From the NCBI RefSeq assembly GCF_000239275.1, contig NZ_JH417603.1, forward strand, positions 3,249-42,763: DNA of 39,515 nt, in the 5' to 3' direction. The notes below the pieces were generated by a model that worked only from the letters and a program-made list of their open reading frames with translations, had not been told where the DNA came from and ran no database searches. The translations under genes and the position numbers were made by a program. How positions within the stretch are numbered: the first letter of the stretch is position 1; the number at the start of each line of letters is the position of its first letter. The DNA comes from Megasphaera geminata F0357 (GTDB taxonomy: Bacteria; Bacillota; Negativicutes; Veillonellales; Megasphaeraceae). This document shows, piece after piece, positions 29,003-36,160 of the stretch.

Positions 29003-29552
29003 CGTTTTCCGTCCTCCCTTCCCGTTTCGCAAAACGAAGATGCGCGTCATGGATCGCTTTAACGATCATTTCAACTATCTGAGAGGCCCCGCCGCAGGTC
29101 GTATCGATGGTAAAATCACAGTACGGGTATACTTCTTCCCACTGCTTCATCATAAGGCGCACGAAGCGGTGTAAATTATCGTAGTCGACAGTGGGCCGTT
29201 TACCGATATGCCTGCTTACCCGCTCTTCCACGCGGTACGGTTCCGAGGCAAGCGCCACGATGACGCCGTAACGGTGCAGGATACGGTACGTATCCACATT
29301 CATCGGGAAATTGCCGCCGAAAGAAATAACCGCTTCATGATATCTGCTGACCTGATGCAAAATATTTACTTCTTTTTCCCGAAATATTTTTTCTCCCGCA
29401 TATTTGTAAAATTCCGCAATAGACATGCCTACGCTCCGCTCCAAACGACGGTCCGTATCGACAAATTGCCATTTCAGGCGGCGGGCCAATTTGCGGCCGA
29501 TGTGACTTTTCCCGCTCCCCATCATGCCGACTAAAACAATATTGCGTTTCAT
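28989..29552 (-). CDS. aroK: Shikimate kinase family protein
   Basis: A 187-residue P-loop kinase. Walker A is GMMGSGKS (about residues 9-16). Shikimate-site residues Asp34 (DTD), Arg58 (IFREKE) and an Arg in the VRLMMKQW helix are present, and KRP (118-120) fits the lid. The substrate-binding triple glycine reads GGN (79-81) instead of GGG. The family assignment is firm, the substrate less so. ATG 29552 (or the ATG before it) follows AAGGGGG; the frame opens further upstream through a terminator, which I disregard. First gene of an operon with pfkA and the amino-acid ABC genes, away from other aromatic-pathway genes in view. Confidence 0.78.
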   Translation of the reverse strand: MKRNIVLVGMMGSGKSHIGRKLARRLKWQFVDTDRRLERSVGMSIAEFYKYAGEKIFREKEVNILHQVSRYHEAVISFGGNFPMNVDTYRILHRYGVIVALASEPYRVEERVSRHIGKRPTVDYDNLHRFVRLMMKQWEEVYPYCDFTIDTTCGGASQIVEMIVKAIHDAHLRFAKREGRTENGGNT

Positions 29553-29606
29553 CATCTGTTCCCCCTTGCGCAGACTCTGAAAATCTATACGTAACACATG
29601 GCTAAT

Positions 29607-29612
29607 ATTATA
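29607..29612 (-). promoter_or_regulatory. Possible -10 element for the aroK-pfkA operon
   Basis: GCTATAAT on the minus strand, TATAAT core, 55 bases before the kinase gene and after the pilus terminator; the -35 is poor (TATTAT at 17 bases). Confidence 0.4.
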
Positions 29613-29650
29613 GCAAAAATCACGGAAAAATAATACACTCAAATTAAAAA

Positions 29651-29702
29651 AGCAGTGCATTTTCTGCATACTTTTGTTATATGTATGCATAAATTCACTG
29701 CT
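29651..29702 (-). terminator. Rho-independent terminator of the pilus operon
   Basis: Minus strand: AGCAGTG...TGCATAC (29702-29683) pairs with GTATGCA...CACTGCT (29671-29651) with a few mismatches. TTTTTT follows, about 20 bases after the last pilus gene. Confidence 0.8.
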
Positions 29703-29720
29703 CCGGTTGATCCGGGACGG

Positions 29721-30173
29721 TCATCGTTTTATATTTCTTTGTTTCACCGTAAAAACACCTTCTGCGGCACCGTCTTTGTACGTCAGTTCGTCGAGTTCCG
29801 TTGTAAGGGGCGGAAAAATCATATCCACTCCGTTAAGAATGCGTATTATGCCGCCATAGGAGCCGCGTACGGTAAAGGTATAGGACTCGCCGGACGGGGA
29901 ATTGCCGGCCACGGCGGTAAGGGTTACTTCGGACCCGGCCGCCGCCTCCTCCAGTCTGAGCGGCAACTCCGTAACGGCCGCAGCGGGGAACGGCTGCGCC
30001 TTATGAGAGAACGCCCGGTCATCATACTGCCGCAGCAGAGTATTCCGCCGTATCAAAAGAATACAGTGTTCATAAGCGACCCTGTCCCTGTAGGCCAAAA
30101 ACAAGGTAAGCATAACGGTGGCGGCGAGTACGGCAGACATATAGTTTTTTATGAACCTACGGACGTTCTTCAT
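29721..30173 (-). CDS. Putative PilO-like pilus assembly protein
   Basis: About 150 residues: a short basic cytoplasmic tail, one membrane helix (about residues 12-30) and a periplasmic/extracytoplasmic domain. No database family was recognised by eye. Its place after PilM- and PilN-like genes, and the single-pass layout, suggest the PilO role in an inner-membrane alignment complex, but the coiled coil of classical PilO is very short here. ATG 30173 follows GGAG by seven bases and overlaps the pilN stop by 17 bases. Last gene of the operon. Confidence 0.55.
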   Translation of the reverse strand: MKNVRRFIKNYMSAVLAATVMLTLFLAYRDRVAYEHCILLIRRNTLLRQYDDRAFSHKAQPFPAAAVTELPLRLEEAAAGSEVTLTAVAGNSPSGESYTFTVRGSYGGIIRILNGVDMIFPPLTTELDELTYKDGAAEGVFTVKQRNIKR

Positions 30174-30682
30174 ATCCGGACTCCAAAAGCAGTTCAAAAC
30201 GCCAACGCGTATCCTTCGCTTCCATATGTTTAACCCCGATATTCCCCGGTGTGATTTTTTTCGCCAGTTTTCCCTGCCACAAGGACAGGGCTTCTTTTTT
30301 GCCGGCCGTCCCCTTTATGATAAACCCGTTTTGTCCGCGGGAAACGGACTCAACATATATATCGGGCGGTCTCGTTTCGGCCAGACAGACGAGCAGGCCG
30401 GCCGCGCTCATGCCGTCAGGTTCGCTTCCTTTAACGGTTTCTGCGCGTTCGGCCGCAAGTTCGGCCGTCCTGTTCCCGGCCGCAACCGTCTCCGCTACGG
30501 ACTTATACCGTTCTTCATACACGGACACTTCATTTTCGGCGTACCGGATCACGGCCTGCCCGTACACGCCGAGGATAACACCGGCCGCGACAAGACCGAT
30601 TTCCATATAAGTCAGCCATTTTTCCTGTCTTACGGACCGTCTTTTTTCCTGTACTTCCACAAGGGAGGAGATTAAATTTCAC
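30157..30682 (-). CDS. pilN: PilN-like pilus assembly protein, frameshifted near its start
   Basis: A single-pass membrane protein, 174 residues when one base is removed. The long open frame begins at a GTG (30660) with no ribosome-binding site. In the frame just upstream, a GTG at 30682, three bases after the pilM stop, reads MKFNLLP, the hallmark 'INLLP' start of PilN. Removing one T from the TT at 30661-30662 (AA on plus) joins them as MKFNLLPVEVQEKRRS. A membrane helix (about residues 25-45), a short coiled-coil stretch with heptad Glu/Val/Ala, and an ending beta-rich domain follow, as in PilN/GspL. PilM should bind the N-terminal peptide. Confidence 0.72.
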
Positions 30683-30685
30683 GGG

Positions 30686-31441
30686 CTACACCTGAATTCT
30701 CACGGCCAATACCATATCCATGCCGGTAAGGCCTAATTTTTCGGCTTTTTTTACCTGCTTCCCGTCACCGCACGAACGGAGCAAAACAGCCGCCTCATCG
30801 GGCGGCGTCCCTTCATTTGCGGCACGGCAGGCGTAAGCTTCCACGGAGGCCGCCGATAAAACAATCGAATATACCTCTTCGTTGTCACACATGGTCAGCG
30901 TCCCTTCATAAGCGGGACAAAACTCTTTGATGAGAGCCGGCAGAATATCGACACGCGTCAGTACGGCGCCTTCTCTGCGGCAGGCTGCCGCGGCCGCCTC
31001 GATACAACCGCGCTTATACGCTGCCGCAAGCCACTCATATTCATTACTGCGGGCGTCTTTACGGACAAGAACCGCATCAAAAAGATATTCTTCCGAGCTG
31101 TCCAGGAGCATACCGCTCCAGGCAATGGACTGGCAGGCTTCCTTATAGTTGCGGGTAGGCAATGCTATTTGTTTTAAAATAAGATTTTCATCGCCTATGA
31201 CGAGGACGATCTCATAGCCCCGCAGCCCGTATACACGTATCATATCGGCGAGAGCAGCCGCCGGGAACGGGTCTGCCGGCGCCTTTGCCCGTACCGGCGG
31301 ATACTCATGATAAAGACTTTGACACAATATCATTTTCCGCCATACATTCCGTTCGATTTTAAGGATACGGGCGCCCTTCTTCCCGGGCAGAATGACGGCC
31401 TTACGCCTGCCGAGCCAAATTGTACGTCTGCCTATTTCCAT
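30686..31441 (-). CDS. pilM: PilM-like pilus assembly protein
   Basis: A 251-residue soluble protein without membrane helices. The IVLVIGDENLILKQIALP strand pair, the QSIAWSGMLLDSSEEYLFDAVLV segment and a DILPALIKEF segment resemble the actin-like cytoplasmic PilM/GspL-N fold, although the protein is shorter than typical PilM (about 350) and lacks an obvious ATP-binding loop. Start chosen at ATG 31441, which shares one base with the stop of the preceding pseudopilin gene; an ATG five codons upstream is possible. Position before the PilN gene supports the assignment. Confidence 0.65.
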   Translation of the reverse strand: MEIGRRTIWLGRRKAVILPGKKGARILKIERNVWRKMILCQSLYHEYPPVRAKAPADPFPAAALADMIRVYGLRGYEIVLVIGDENLILKQIALPTRNYKEACQSIAWSGMLLDSSEEYLFDAVLVRKDARSNEYEWLAAAYKRGCIEAAAAACRREGAVLTRVDILPALIKEFCPAYEGTLTMCDNEEVYSIVLSAASVEAYACRAANEGTPPDEAAVLLRSCGDGKQVKKAEKLGLTGMDMVLAVRIQV

Positions 31442-31851
31442 CAATACCAGATCCATTCAATACGATTATTTTTCATGTCCTTGTCCTTTTCTCCAAATTT
31501 AACGGCGCAGGTTTTGCCGATTCTCTGTTCCGCCGTAACGGCATATGTCCGCAATACGGTTTTACCTGTTGCAAACCGCTGCACCCCGGCGCCGAGGACG
31601 TCGCCTTTTTCAGAAATGCCGTATATGTCGTGAACCTCCCGCGTTCCGCCTGCAGGCAGGCTGTCCGGATCGTCACAGCTCATGAGCAAAACGCTTTCCG
31701 CTTCATAAGCGCCTCTTACGGCCGCATAAAAAGCTTCGGCCTGACGGACTTCCTGCAAGGCCAGCCGTGCCGTTACCAACGCGACGGAAAGGACAGACAG
31801 GCCCAGCGCTAAAACGGTATATGTCATAAATCCGTTTCTATGAAATTTCAT
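31441..31851 (-). CDS. Minor pseudopilin, PilX/GspK-like
   Basis: About 136 residues with a class III signal: a short basic leader MKFHRNG, then F-M-T-Y-T and a hydrophobic helix. The usual Glu at mature position 5 is absent, as in GspK- and PilX-type tip proteins. An AYEAESVLLM segment at the end of the helix is reminiscent of the PilX N-terminal domain. ATGA overlap with the upstream gene. Likely a tip or initiation component. Confidence 0.6.
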   Translation of the reverse strand: MKFHRNGFMTYTVLALGLSVLSVALVTARLALQEVRQAEAFYAAVRGAYEAESVLLMSCDDPDSLPAGGTREVHDIYGISEKGDVLGAGVQRFATGKTVLRTYAVTAEQRIGKTCAVKFGEKDKDMKNNRIEWIWY

Positions 31852-32372
31852 TCGTCTCTTCTCCAGATACGGGGCAGGGGCCACACGGAAATACGGCAGA
31901 TCTGTTTCACGTCCGTCTTTCTGTCGATAAGTCGGAACGCCGAAGTCACCATACCGTCAGTCTCCGAAAAATACGCCGTCCCCTGAAGGGGCTCCATAAA
32001 AACATCCGTCTCACCCGGCTCGCCGGCATCATTTCCCGTAATCGGCTGCCCCGTACCGTTGGATAACCGTTTATACAGTATTCGATTACGCACAAAAAAG
32101 CCGTTCATCTCCCCGTTGCCGTCGCGATACCGCACTTCATTCGGTGCGACAACAATATCCGTACCGTAGCGCAGGGAAAACCAGATCGTTTCTTCACAGA
32201 CAACGGCCTGACGCACCAGATTCTCCCGTGCGACGGCCTGCCGGTACAGCCGTACGGCCTGAACGAAGAGTGAAAAGAAAAGAGTAAGGCAAAGAAGGGC
32301 CAGCCCGATGTATATTACTGCTTCCGTCAGGAAAAAAGCGTTTTTATTTCTTTTCAAGAACACTGAATTCAT
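31848..32372 (-). CDS. Minor pseudopilin, GspJ/PilW-like
   Basis: A 174-residue predicted pseudopilin. The N-terminal KRNKNA leader is followed by FFLTEAVIYIGLALLCL, with Glu5 of the mature protein in place. The residue before the cleavage point is Ala rather than Gly. The globular part has ordered beta strands and ends in a basic tail. The first ATG overlaps the upstream gene by 29 bases and no clear ribosome-binding site is visible, so a GTG or TTG a few codons later could be the start. Confidence 0.6.
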   Translation of the reverse strand: MNSVFLKRNKNAFFLTEAVIYIGLALLCLTLFFSLFVQAVRLYRQAVARENLVRQAVVCEETIWFSLRYGTDIVVAPNEVRYRDGNGEMNGFFVRNRILYKRLSNGTGQPITGNDAGEPGETDVFMEPLQGTAYFSETDGMVTSAFRLIDRKTDVKQICRISVWPLPRIWRRDE

Positions 32373-32703
32373 ATGTCTTGCCGTAACCGTCAGTCACTGA
32401 AACGGCTCGTTTATTATAAGGGCCGGCAGGACGGAGCGTCGTCCGCACGGACAGATTATATCGCTTGCTCAATCCGTCAATTTCAGAAACGGGAAGGCCG
32501 GCACGGCTTTCTTCCAGCGCCGTCCTTCCCGCCGTAACGGCGGCGCGGACAGTTTCCGCCCGTTTCATACACTGCAGGGCCGTCCCGAAAGTAAGAAATG
32601 CCGCCGCAAACACCGTCAGTCCCGCCGTAACGGCAATAAGCGCCTCACAGAGAAGAAAACCGCCCGTTTTATTCCATACGGATACGCCCCGTTTGCGCGG
32701 CAA
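32344..32703 (-). CDS. Minor pseudopilin, GspI-like
   Basis: About 119 residues. The type III signal is NKTGG followed by FLLCEALIAVTAGLTVFAAAF, with Glu5 conserved; a small C-terminal domain ends with YEFSVLEKK. No ATG is in frame near the signal. The closest plausible start is a TTG at 32703 inside the upstream gene, giving a 15-residue leader; the frame is open much further upstream but that is out-of-frame overlap with the previous gene. Start uncertain. Confidence 0.6.
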   Translation of the reverse strand: MPRKRGVSVWNKTGGFLLCEALIAVTAGLTVFAAAFLTFGTALQCMKRAETVRAAVTAGRTALEESRAGLPVSEIDGLSKRYNLSVRTTLRPAGPYNKRAVSVTDGYGKTYEFSVLEKK

Positions 32704-33127
32704 TAATGATATCCCGTTTATACGCCTTATCCTGCGACTCAATAACGATATGCATCGTCTTTCCTTCCGGACGCCCTGCCGCATCAAAGGATACAATCCC
32801 GTTACCGTTTGAGCGGGAGCGGACGGTTTCAGGAAAAACCTTACGTTTTTCAATACTGAAAATACTGTTTGTAAGCACATACTCTCCGGAACGGACATAT
32901 ATTTTTTTCACCTCTTTCGCCGCAGCCTGATTACCAATCGAGTGGGTGCGTAAAATCTGTAAATCCGATACGAGTTCCCGCGCCGTTTCATCAACGGCAT
33001 ACTGCTCATGGCGGCGGTGCAGGGTAACAGGTACCGCCGCCGTCATAAGCAGGAAAAACAACACCGCGCAAACCAGCAGTTCAGTCAGCATATACCCTTT
33101 CTCATATACTTTCAGACGCACAGCCAT
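32669..33127 (-). CDS. Minor pseudopilin, GspH/FimT-like
   Basis: About 152 residues. The leader ends EKG, followed by YMLTELLVCAVLFFLLMTAAVPV with Glu5 in place. The mature domain has a FimT/GspH-like pattern: YAVDETARELVSDLQILRTHSIG helix then beta strands (GEYVLTN, VSFDAAGRPEGKTMHIVI). The start ATG overlaps the end of the prepilin-peptidase gene by 16 bases. Confidence 0.68.
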   Translation of the reverse strand: MAVRLKVYEKGYMLTELLVCAVLFFLLMTAAVPVTLHRRHEQYAVDETARELVSDLQILRTHSIGNQAAAKEVKKIYVRSGEYVLTNSIFSIEKRKVFPETVRSRSNGNGIVSFDAAGRPEGKTMHIVIESQDKAYKRDIIIAAQTGRIRME

Positions 33128-33574
33128 GTCAGCCACTCTTCATAAAAGATCAGGGAAACCCACCACCCGGCCAATAAAAAAGGAGCGAACGGCACGTATT
33201 TAACGGACCACACCACGCGTAACGGCACGGCGACGAGCGCCCCCGTCAGAAAGGCAAAGACAAGCATGCCGTAAGCGCTTATGCCGTTACAGCCGATTAC
33301 GAGGGGCAAGCAGTAATTTCAGATCGCCCCGTCCCATTCGCCCGTGCGATACGGTATACAGGACAAGCATAAAAATCCACACACCTACCGATACGTACGG
33401 GTCGGGCCGAACGAGCCCCGCCCGCAACGCCGCAAGCTGAATCAATATAAGAGCCGCGACAGCTGTATCGGGTACCCAATACCAACGCAGATCGGTCAGG
33501 GAAACAATCACCGTAAGTACCCCCATAAGCCACGGATAAAGAGAGGCGTATACATTGCCGAACTGTTCCATCAT
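33112..33574 (-). CDS. Short A24-type prepilin peptidase, interrupted by a frameshift
   Basis: A membrane aspartyl protease that should cleave the pilin leaders; 153 residues after removing one base. The two catalytic Asp motifs are visible: TDLRWYWVPD in the first piece and GRGDLKLL near its end. The frame breaks at the C4 run (GGGG 33303-33306 on plus). With one C fewer the sequence reads KLLLALVIGCNGISAYGMLVFAFLTG and continues to the stop. The protein lacks the N-terminal cysteine-rich methylase domain of PilD, resembling small TadV/CpaA-type enzymes. It lies directly after the major pilin gene. Confidence 0.75.
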
Positions 33575-33582
33575 CCGCGCCT

Positions 33583-33981
33583 TTACTGTCCGCCGCCGTT
33601 CTTAATATCCTGCATCTGTGAATTGTACGTCTTCCCGTCAAAGGTGCCGGATACAACACCGTCCGCACTGATTTCGTATGTCCCCCCGTCCGGAAGTCTA
33701 GGTTCGAACTGCAAATACGCCTTGCCGTCACTGTCTTTTTCCGCCAATGCGGCGACACTGTCCGGATATTTTCCCTTGTCGATTTCATACAGGGCGGCGG
33801 CATTGTCAATCGTGCGGATATCCGCACTGATTTTGGCGATCTTGGCGGTCTTGCCGGCGGACATGAACTTCGGTACCGCCACAGTCGCGAGGATTAAAAT
33901 AATACCGACAACAACAAGCATCTCCAAAAGTGAAAAGCCGTTTCGTACAGGTTTCCCTGCTAATTTACGTATCTTTACCAT
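33583..33981 (-). CDS. Major type IV pilin / GspG-like pseudopilin
   Basis: A 132-residue prepilin. Leader MVKIRKLAGKPVRNG, then FSLLEMLVVVGIILILATVAVPKF with Glu5, the canonical class III signal and N-terminal alpha helix. The ISADIRTIDNAAALYEIDKGKYPDS segment is the GspG/ComGC-type helix and loop, followed by a short beta domain with YEISADG and no disulfide cysteines. ATG 33981 follows AAGGAG by six bases. Probably the principal fibre subunit. Confidence 0.85.
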   Translation of the reverse strand: MVKIRKLAGKPVRNGFSLLEMLVVVGIILILATVAVPKFMSAGKTAKIAKISADIRTIDNAAALYEIDKGKYPDSVAALAEKDSDGKAYLQFEPRLPDGGTYEISADGVVSGTFDGKTYNSQMQDIKNGGGQ

Positions 33982-33995
33982 AAGTTTCTCCTTTC

Positions 33996-35198
33996 TCATT
34001 CACCGACAGCAGTAACCATATCCAAGAGAGGCAGTAACAGGCCCAAAACAAGAGCGCCCGTTACGATACCGACAAAAACAAGCATAAGCGGCTCCGTTAT
34101 TTTTTGCGCCATTGCCGCCGCTTCACGCAGCCGTTGCCCGTAATAGGCGGAAATTGTCCGGAGAGCCGTATCATATTCTCCCGTCGTTTCACCGACACGA
34201 AGCATTGTCTCTACGTAAGATGTCCCGAATCTTCCCGTTCTGACGGCTTCACTGAAAGACATACCGTTCTCCAGACAACGAGCCGTACGCGCAATATGGT
34301 TTTGAAAGGTCGCCAGGGGTATAACGGACATACTGTCCCGAATCGCCGAAAGAATGGGAATACCGCCCGCCATTTGAACGGACATGACCAGACTGAACCG
34401 TTGCCACGACCAAATCGCACATAATGCGCGTATCCGCGCGACTCTGCAAAGTAATTTCTCCACTTCTTCTCTATATCGCCTCCTTTGTAATGCACAGTAT
34501 ATTGAAACACCTGTGGCCGCGAATATCCCCAGCAGTAAGGGGCCGTACGCGCACAGGAAATTTCCCGTTGCCAGTAACATGCGCGTTCCCGCCGGCAAGG
34601 GCGTCCCCATTTCGGCGAAAAGCTCGGCAAAAACAGGCAGGATAAAAAAGACGGCGCCGAAAAATACGAGGTGTATACAGACGAATAAGAAAGCGGGATA
34701 AATTAAAATACGCCGTACCTGCGCCCGCTGTTCCCGCGCCGTTTCATAGTAATCGCCCGAAAGGCGGAGCATCTCATCAAGCCGTCCCGAATGTTCCCCC
34801 GCCCTGACGAGCGCACAGGCAAGGCGGGGGAAAAGGCCCGATTCTTCCATGGCCGCAGCCGCCCTCTCCCCGCCTTCCATTTTGGCTATGCAGGCCCGCA
34901 AAGAAGCTTGCTGTTCCCGCTTTTTTATATCGTGGGCCAACAACTTCCAGGCTTCCACGAAGGGAATCCCCGCCGCGGTCAGGCGGGCGGACTGGTCAAA
35001 AAAGAAAGACAGTTTTTCCGGAGACAGGCACCTGCTTTTCGTCAGGCAGTCGGAAACGGTTCGTTTTTCATCTATTGACAAAAGGTCTATGCCTTTTTCT
35101 CCAGCCCTGGTCAGGACTTCTTTTTTCGAGTTTGCGAAGACGATGCGCTCAACCTCCCGGCCCGTACCGTCTACAAACCGCAGTGAAAAACGCTTCAT
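33996..35198 (-). CDS. pilC: Type IV pilus / type II secretion inner-membrane platform protein (PilC/GspF)
   Basis: A 400-residue protein with two repeated GspF domains: an N-terminal domain (about 1-55), then FFDQSARLTAAGIPFVEAWKLL and a helical pair, repeated after about residue 260 as FSLVMSVQMAGGIPILSAIRDSM. Three membrane helices (about 165-190, 215-235, and near the C-terminus VFVGIVTGALVLGLLLPLL). The EPLMLVFVG segment is the family signature. Start ATG overlaps the pilT stop (ATGA). Confidence 0.93.
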   Translation of the reverse strand: MKRFSLRFVDGTGREVERIVFANSKKEVLTRAGEKGIDLLSIDEKRTVSDCLTKSRCLSPEKLSFFFDQSARLTAAGIPFVEAWKLLAHDIKKREQQASLRACIAKMEGGERAAAAMEESGLFPRLACALVRAGEHSGRLDEMLRLSGDYYETAREQRAQVRRILIYPAFLFVCIHLVFFGAVFFILPVFAELFAEMGTPLPAGTRMLLATGNFLCAYGPLLLGIFAATGVSIYCALQRRRYREEVEKLLCRVARIRALCAIWSWQRFSLVMSVQMAGGIPILSAIRDSMSVIPLATFQNHIARTARCLENGMSFSEAVRTGRFGTSYVETMLRVGETTGEYDTALRTISAYYGQRLREAAAMAQKITEPLMLVFVGIVTGALVLGLLLPLLDMVTAVGE

Positions 35199-36157
35199 CT
35201 CGCCGCACCGCATCTTCTCAAAGCCTGCTCCATCGTCCTCATCCCGTCGGCGCCGCCGGTCTGCATCAGCGTCTGCAGCTGATGCTCTTTACCGCTGCGG
35301 ATAAGCTGCGCCGCCGCAGGGGTGCGGACAAGTATTTCCCGGCAAATCCTGGCCCGTCCTCCCGCAAACAGGCGTTGCTGGGCCAGGACGGCCCGTAACG
35401 ACAACGACAGGCGATAACGAAGCGCGTCTTCCTGCCCTCTTTCCCCCATTGCGGCAAGGCGGGTAATCGTCTGGACCGCCGTCTGTGTATGCAGGGTGGA
35501 AAAGACAAGATGTCCCGTTTCGGCGGCCGTCAGGGCGGCTTCCATGGTTTCCCTGTCGCGCATTTCGCCGACCAGGATAACATCCGGATCCTGCCGGAGA
35601 GCGTCTTTCACGGCGGCGGCAAACGAATCGAAATGACACTGCCACTCACGCTGCGCCAAAAGGGCCTTTTCACCCGACACGACGTATTCGATCGGATCCT
35701 CAAGCGTAATAATATGGCATGCTTTATGACTGTTTAAATAGGACAACATGCGCCAAAGCGTCGTTGTTTTGCCGCTGCCCGTCGCGCCTACGGCGAGCAC
35801 CAGCCCTGCCTGCAGCCGGCTCAGGCGGGCAAGAAATTCCATATCTTCGTCAGGCGGAAGCTCCTCGAGAGGATATAATATCCGCAATACACCGTGCAGC
35901 CCCGCATATTCAAACGACCAGTGGGCACGGCAGCGCAGGTTCCCGGCAAAACGGAAAGAAAAGGACAGGCATTGATTTGTCTCCATATCCTTACCGCGCC
36001 GCCGCAGCCAGTCGAGCAGGTCACGGCGTACCGTAATTTCGTCGCCTGCCGCTGTGATTGCCCCTGCTCTGCGCATGAGCGGAACACGCCCTTCCTGTAA
36101 ATGCAAGTCACTAGCGCCGGCGGCGACGGCTCCGGCCAATACTTGATCGATATCCAT
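35195..36157 (-). CDS. pilT: Pilus retraction ATPase PilT-like
   Basis: A 320-residue hexameric secretion-type ATPase. A short N-terminal PAS-like domain with SDLHLQEGRVPLMRRAG, Walker A GATGSGKTTT (about 124-133), Asp box ITLEDPIEYV, Walker B DVILVGEMRDRET, His box TGHLVFSTLHTQTAVQTI and the PilT C-terminal REILVRTPAAAQLIRSGK. This pattern, rather than a zinc motif, separates it from the adjacent extension ATPase. AAGGAG lies six bases before the ATG. It implies a retractable pilus. Confidence 0.9.
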   Translation of the reverse strand: MDIDQVLAGAVAAGASDLHLQEGRVPLMRRAGAITAAGDEITVRRDLLDWLRRRGKDMETNQCLSFSFRFAGNLRCRAHWSFEYAGLHGVLRILYPLEELPPDEDMEFLARLSRLQAGLVLAVGATGSGKTTTLWRMLSYLNSHKACHIITLEDPIEYVVSGEKALLAQREWQCHFDSFAAAVKDALRQDPDVILVGEMRDRETMEAALTAAETGHLVFSTLHTQTAVQTITRLAAMGERGQEDALRYRLSLSLRAVLAQQRLFAGGRARICREILVRTPAAAQLIRSGKEHQLQTLMQTGGADGMRTMEQALRRCGAAR

Positions 36158-36160
36158 AGC

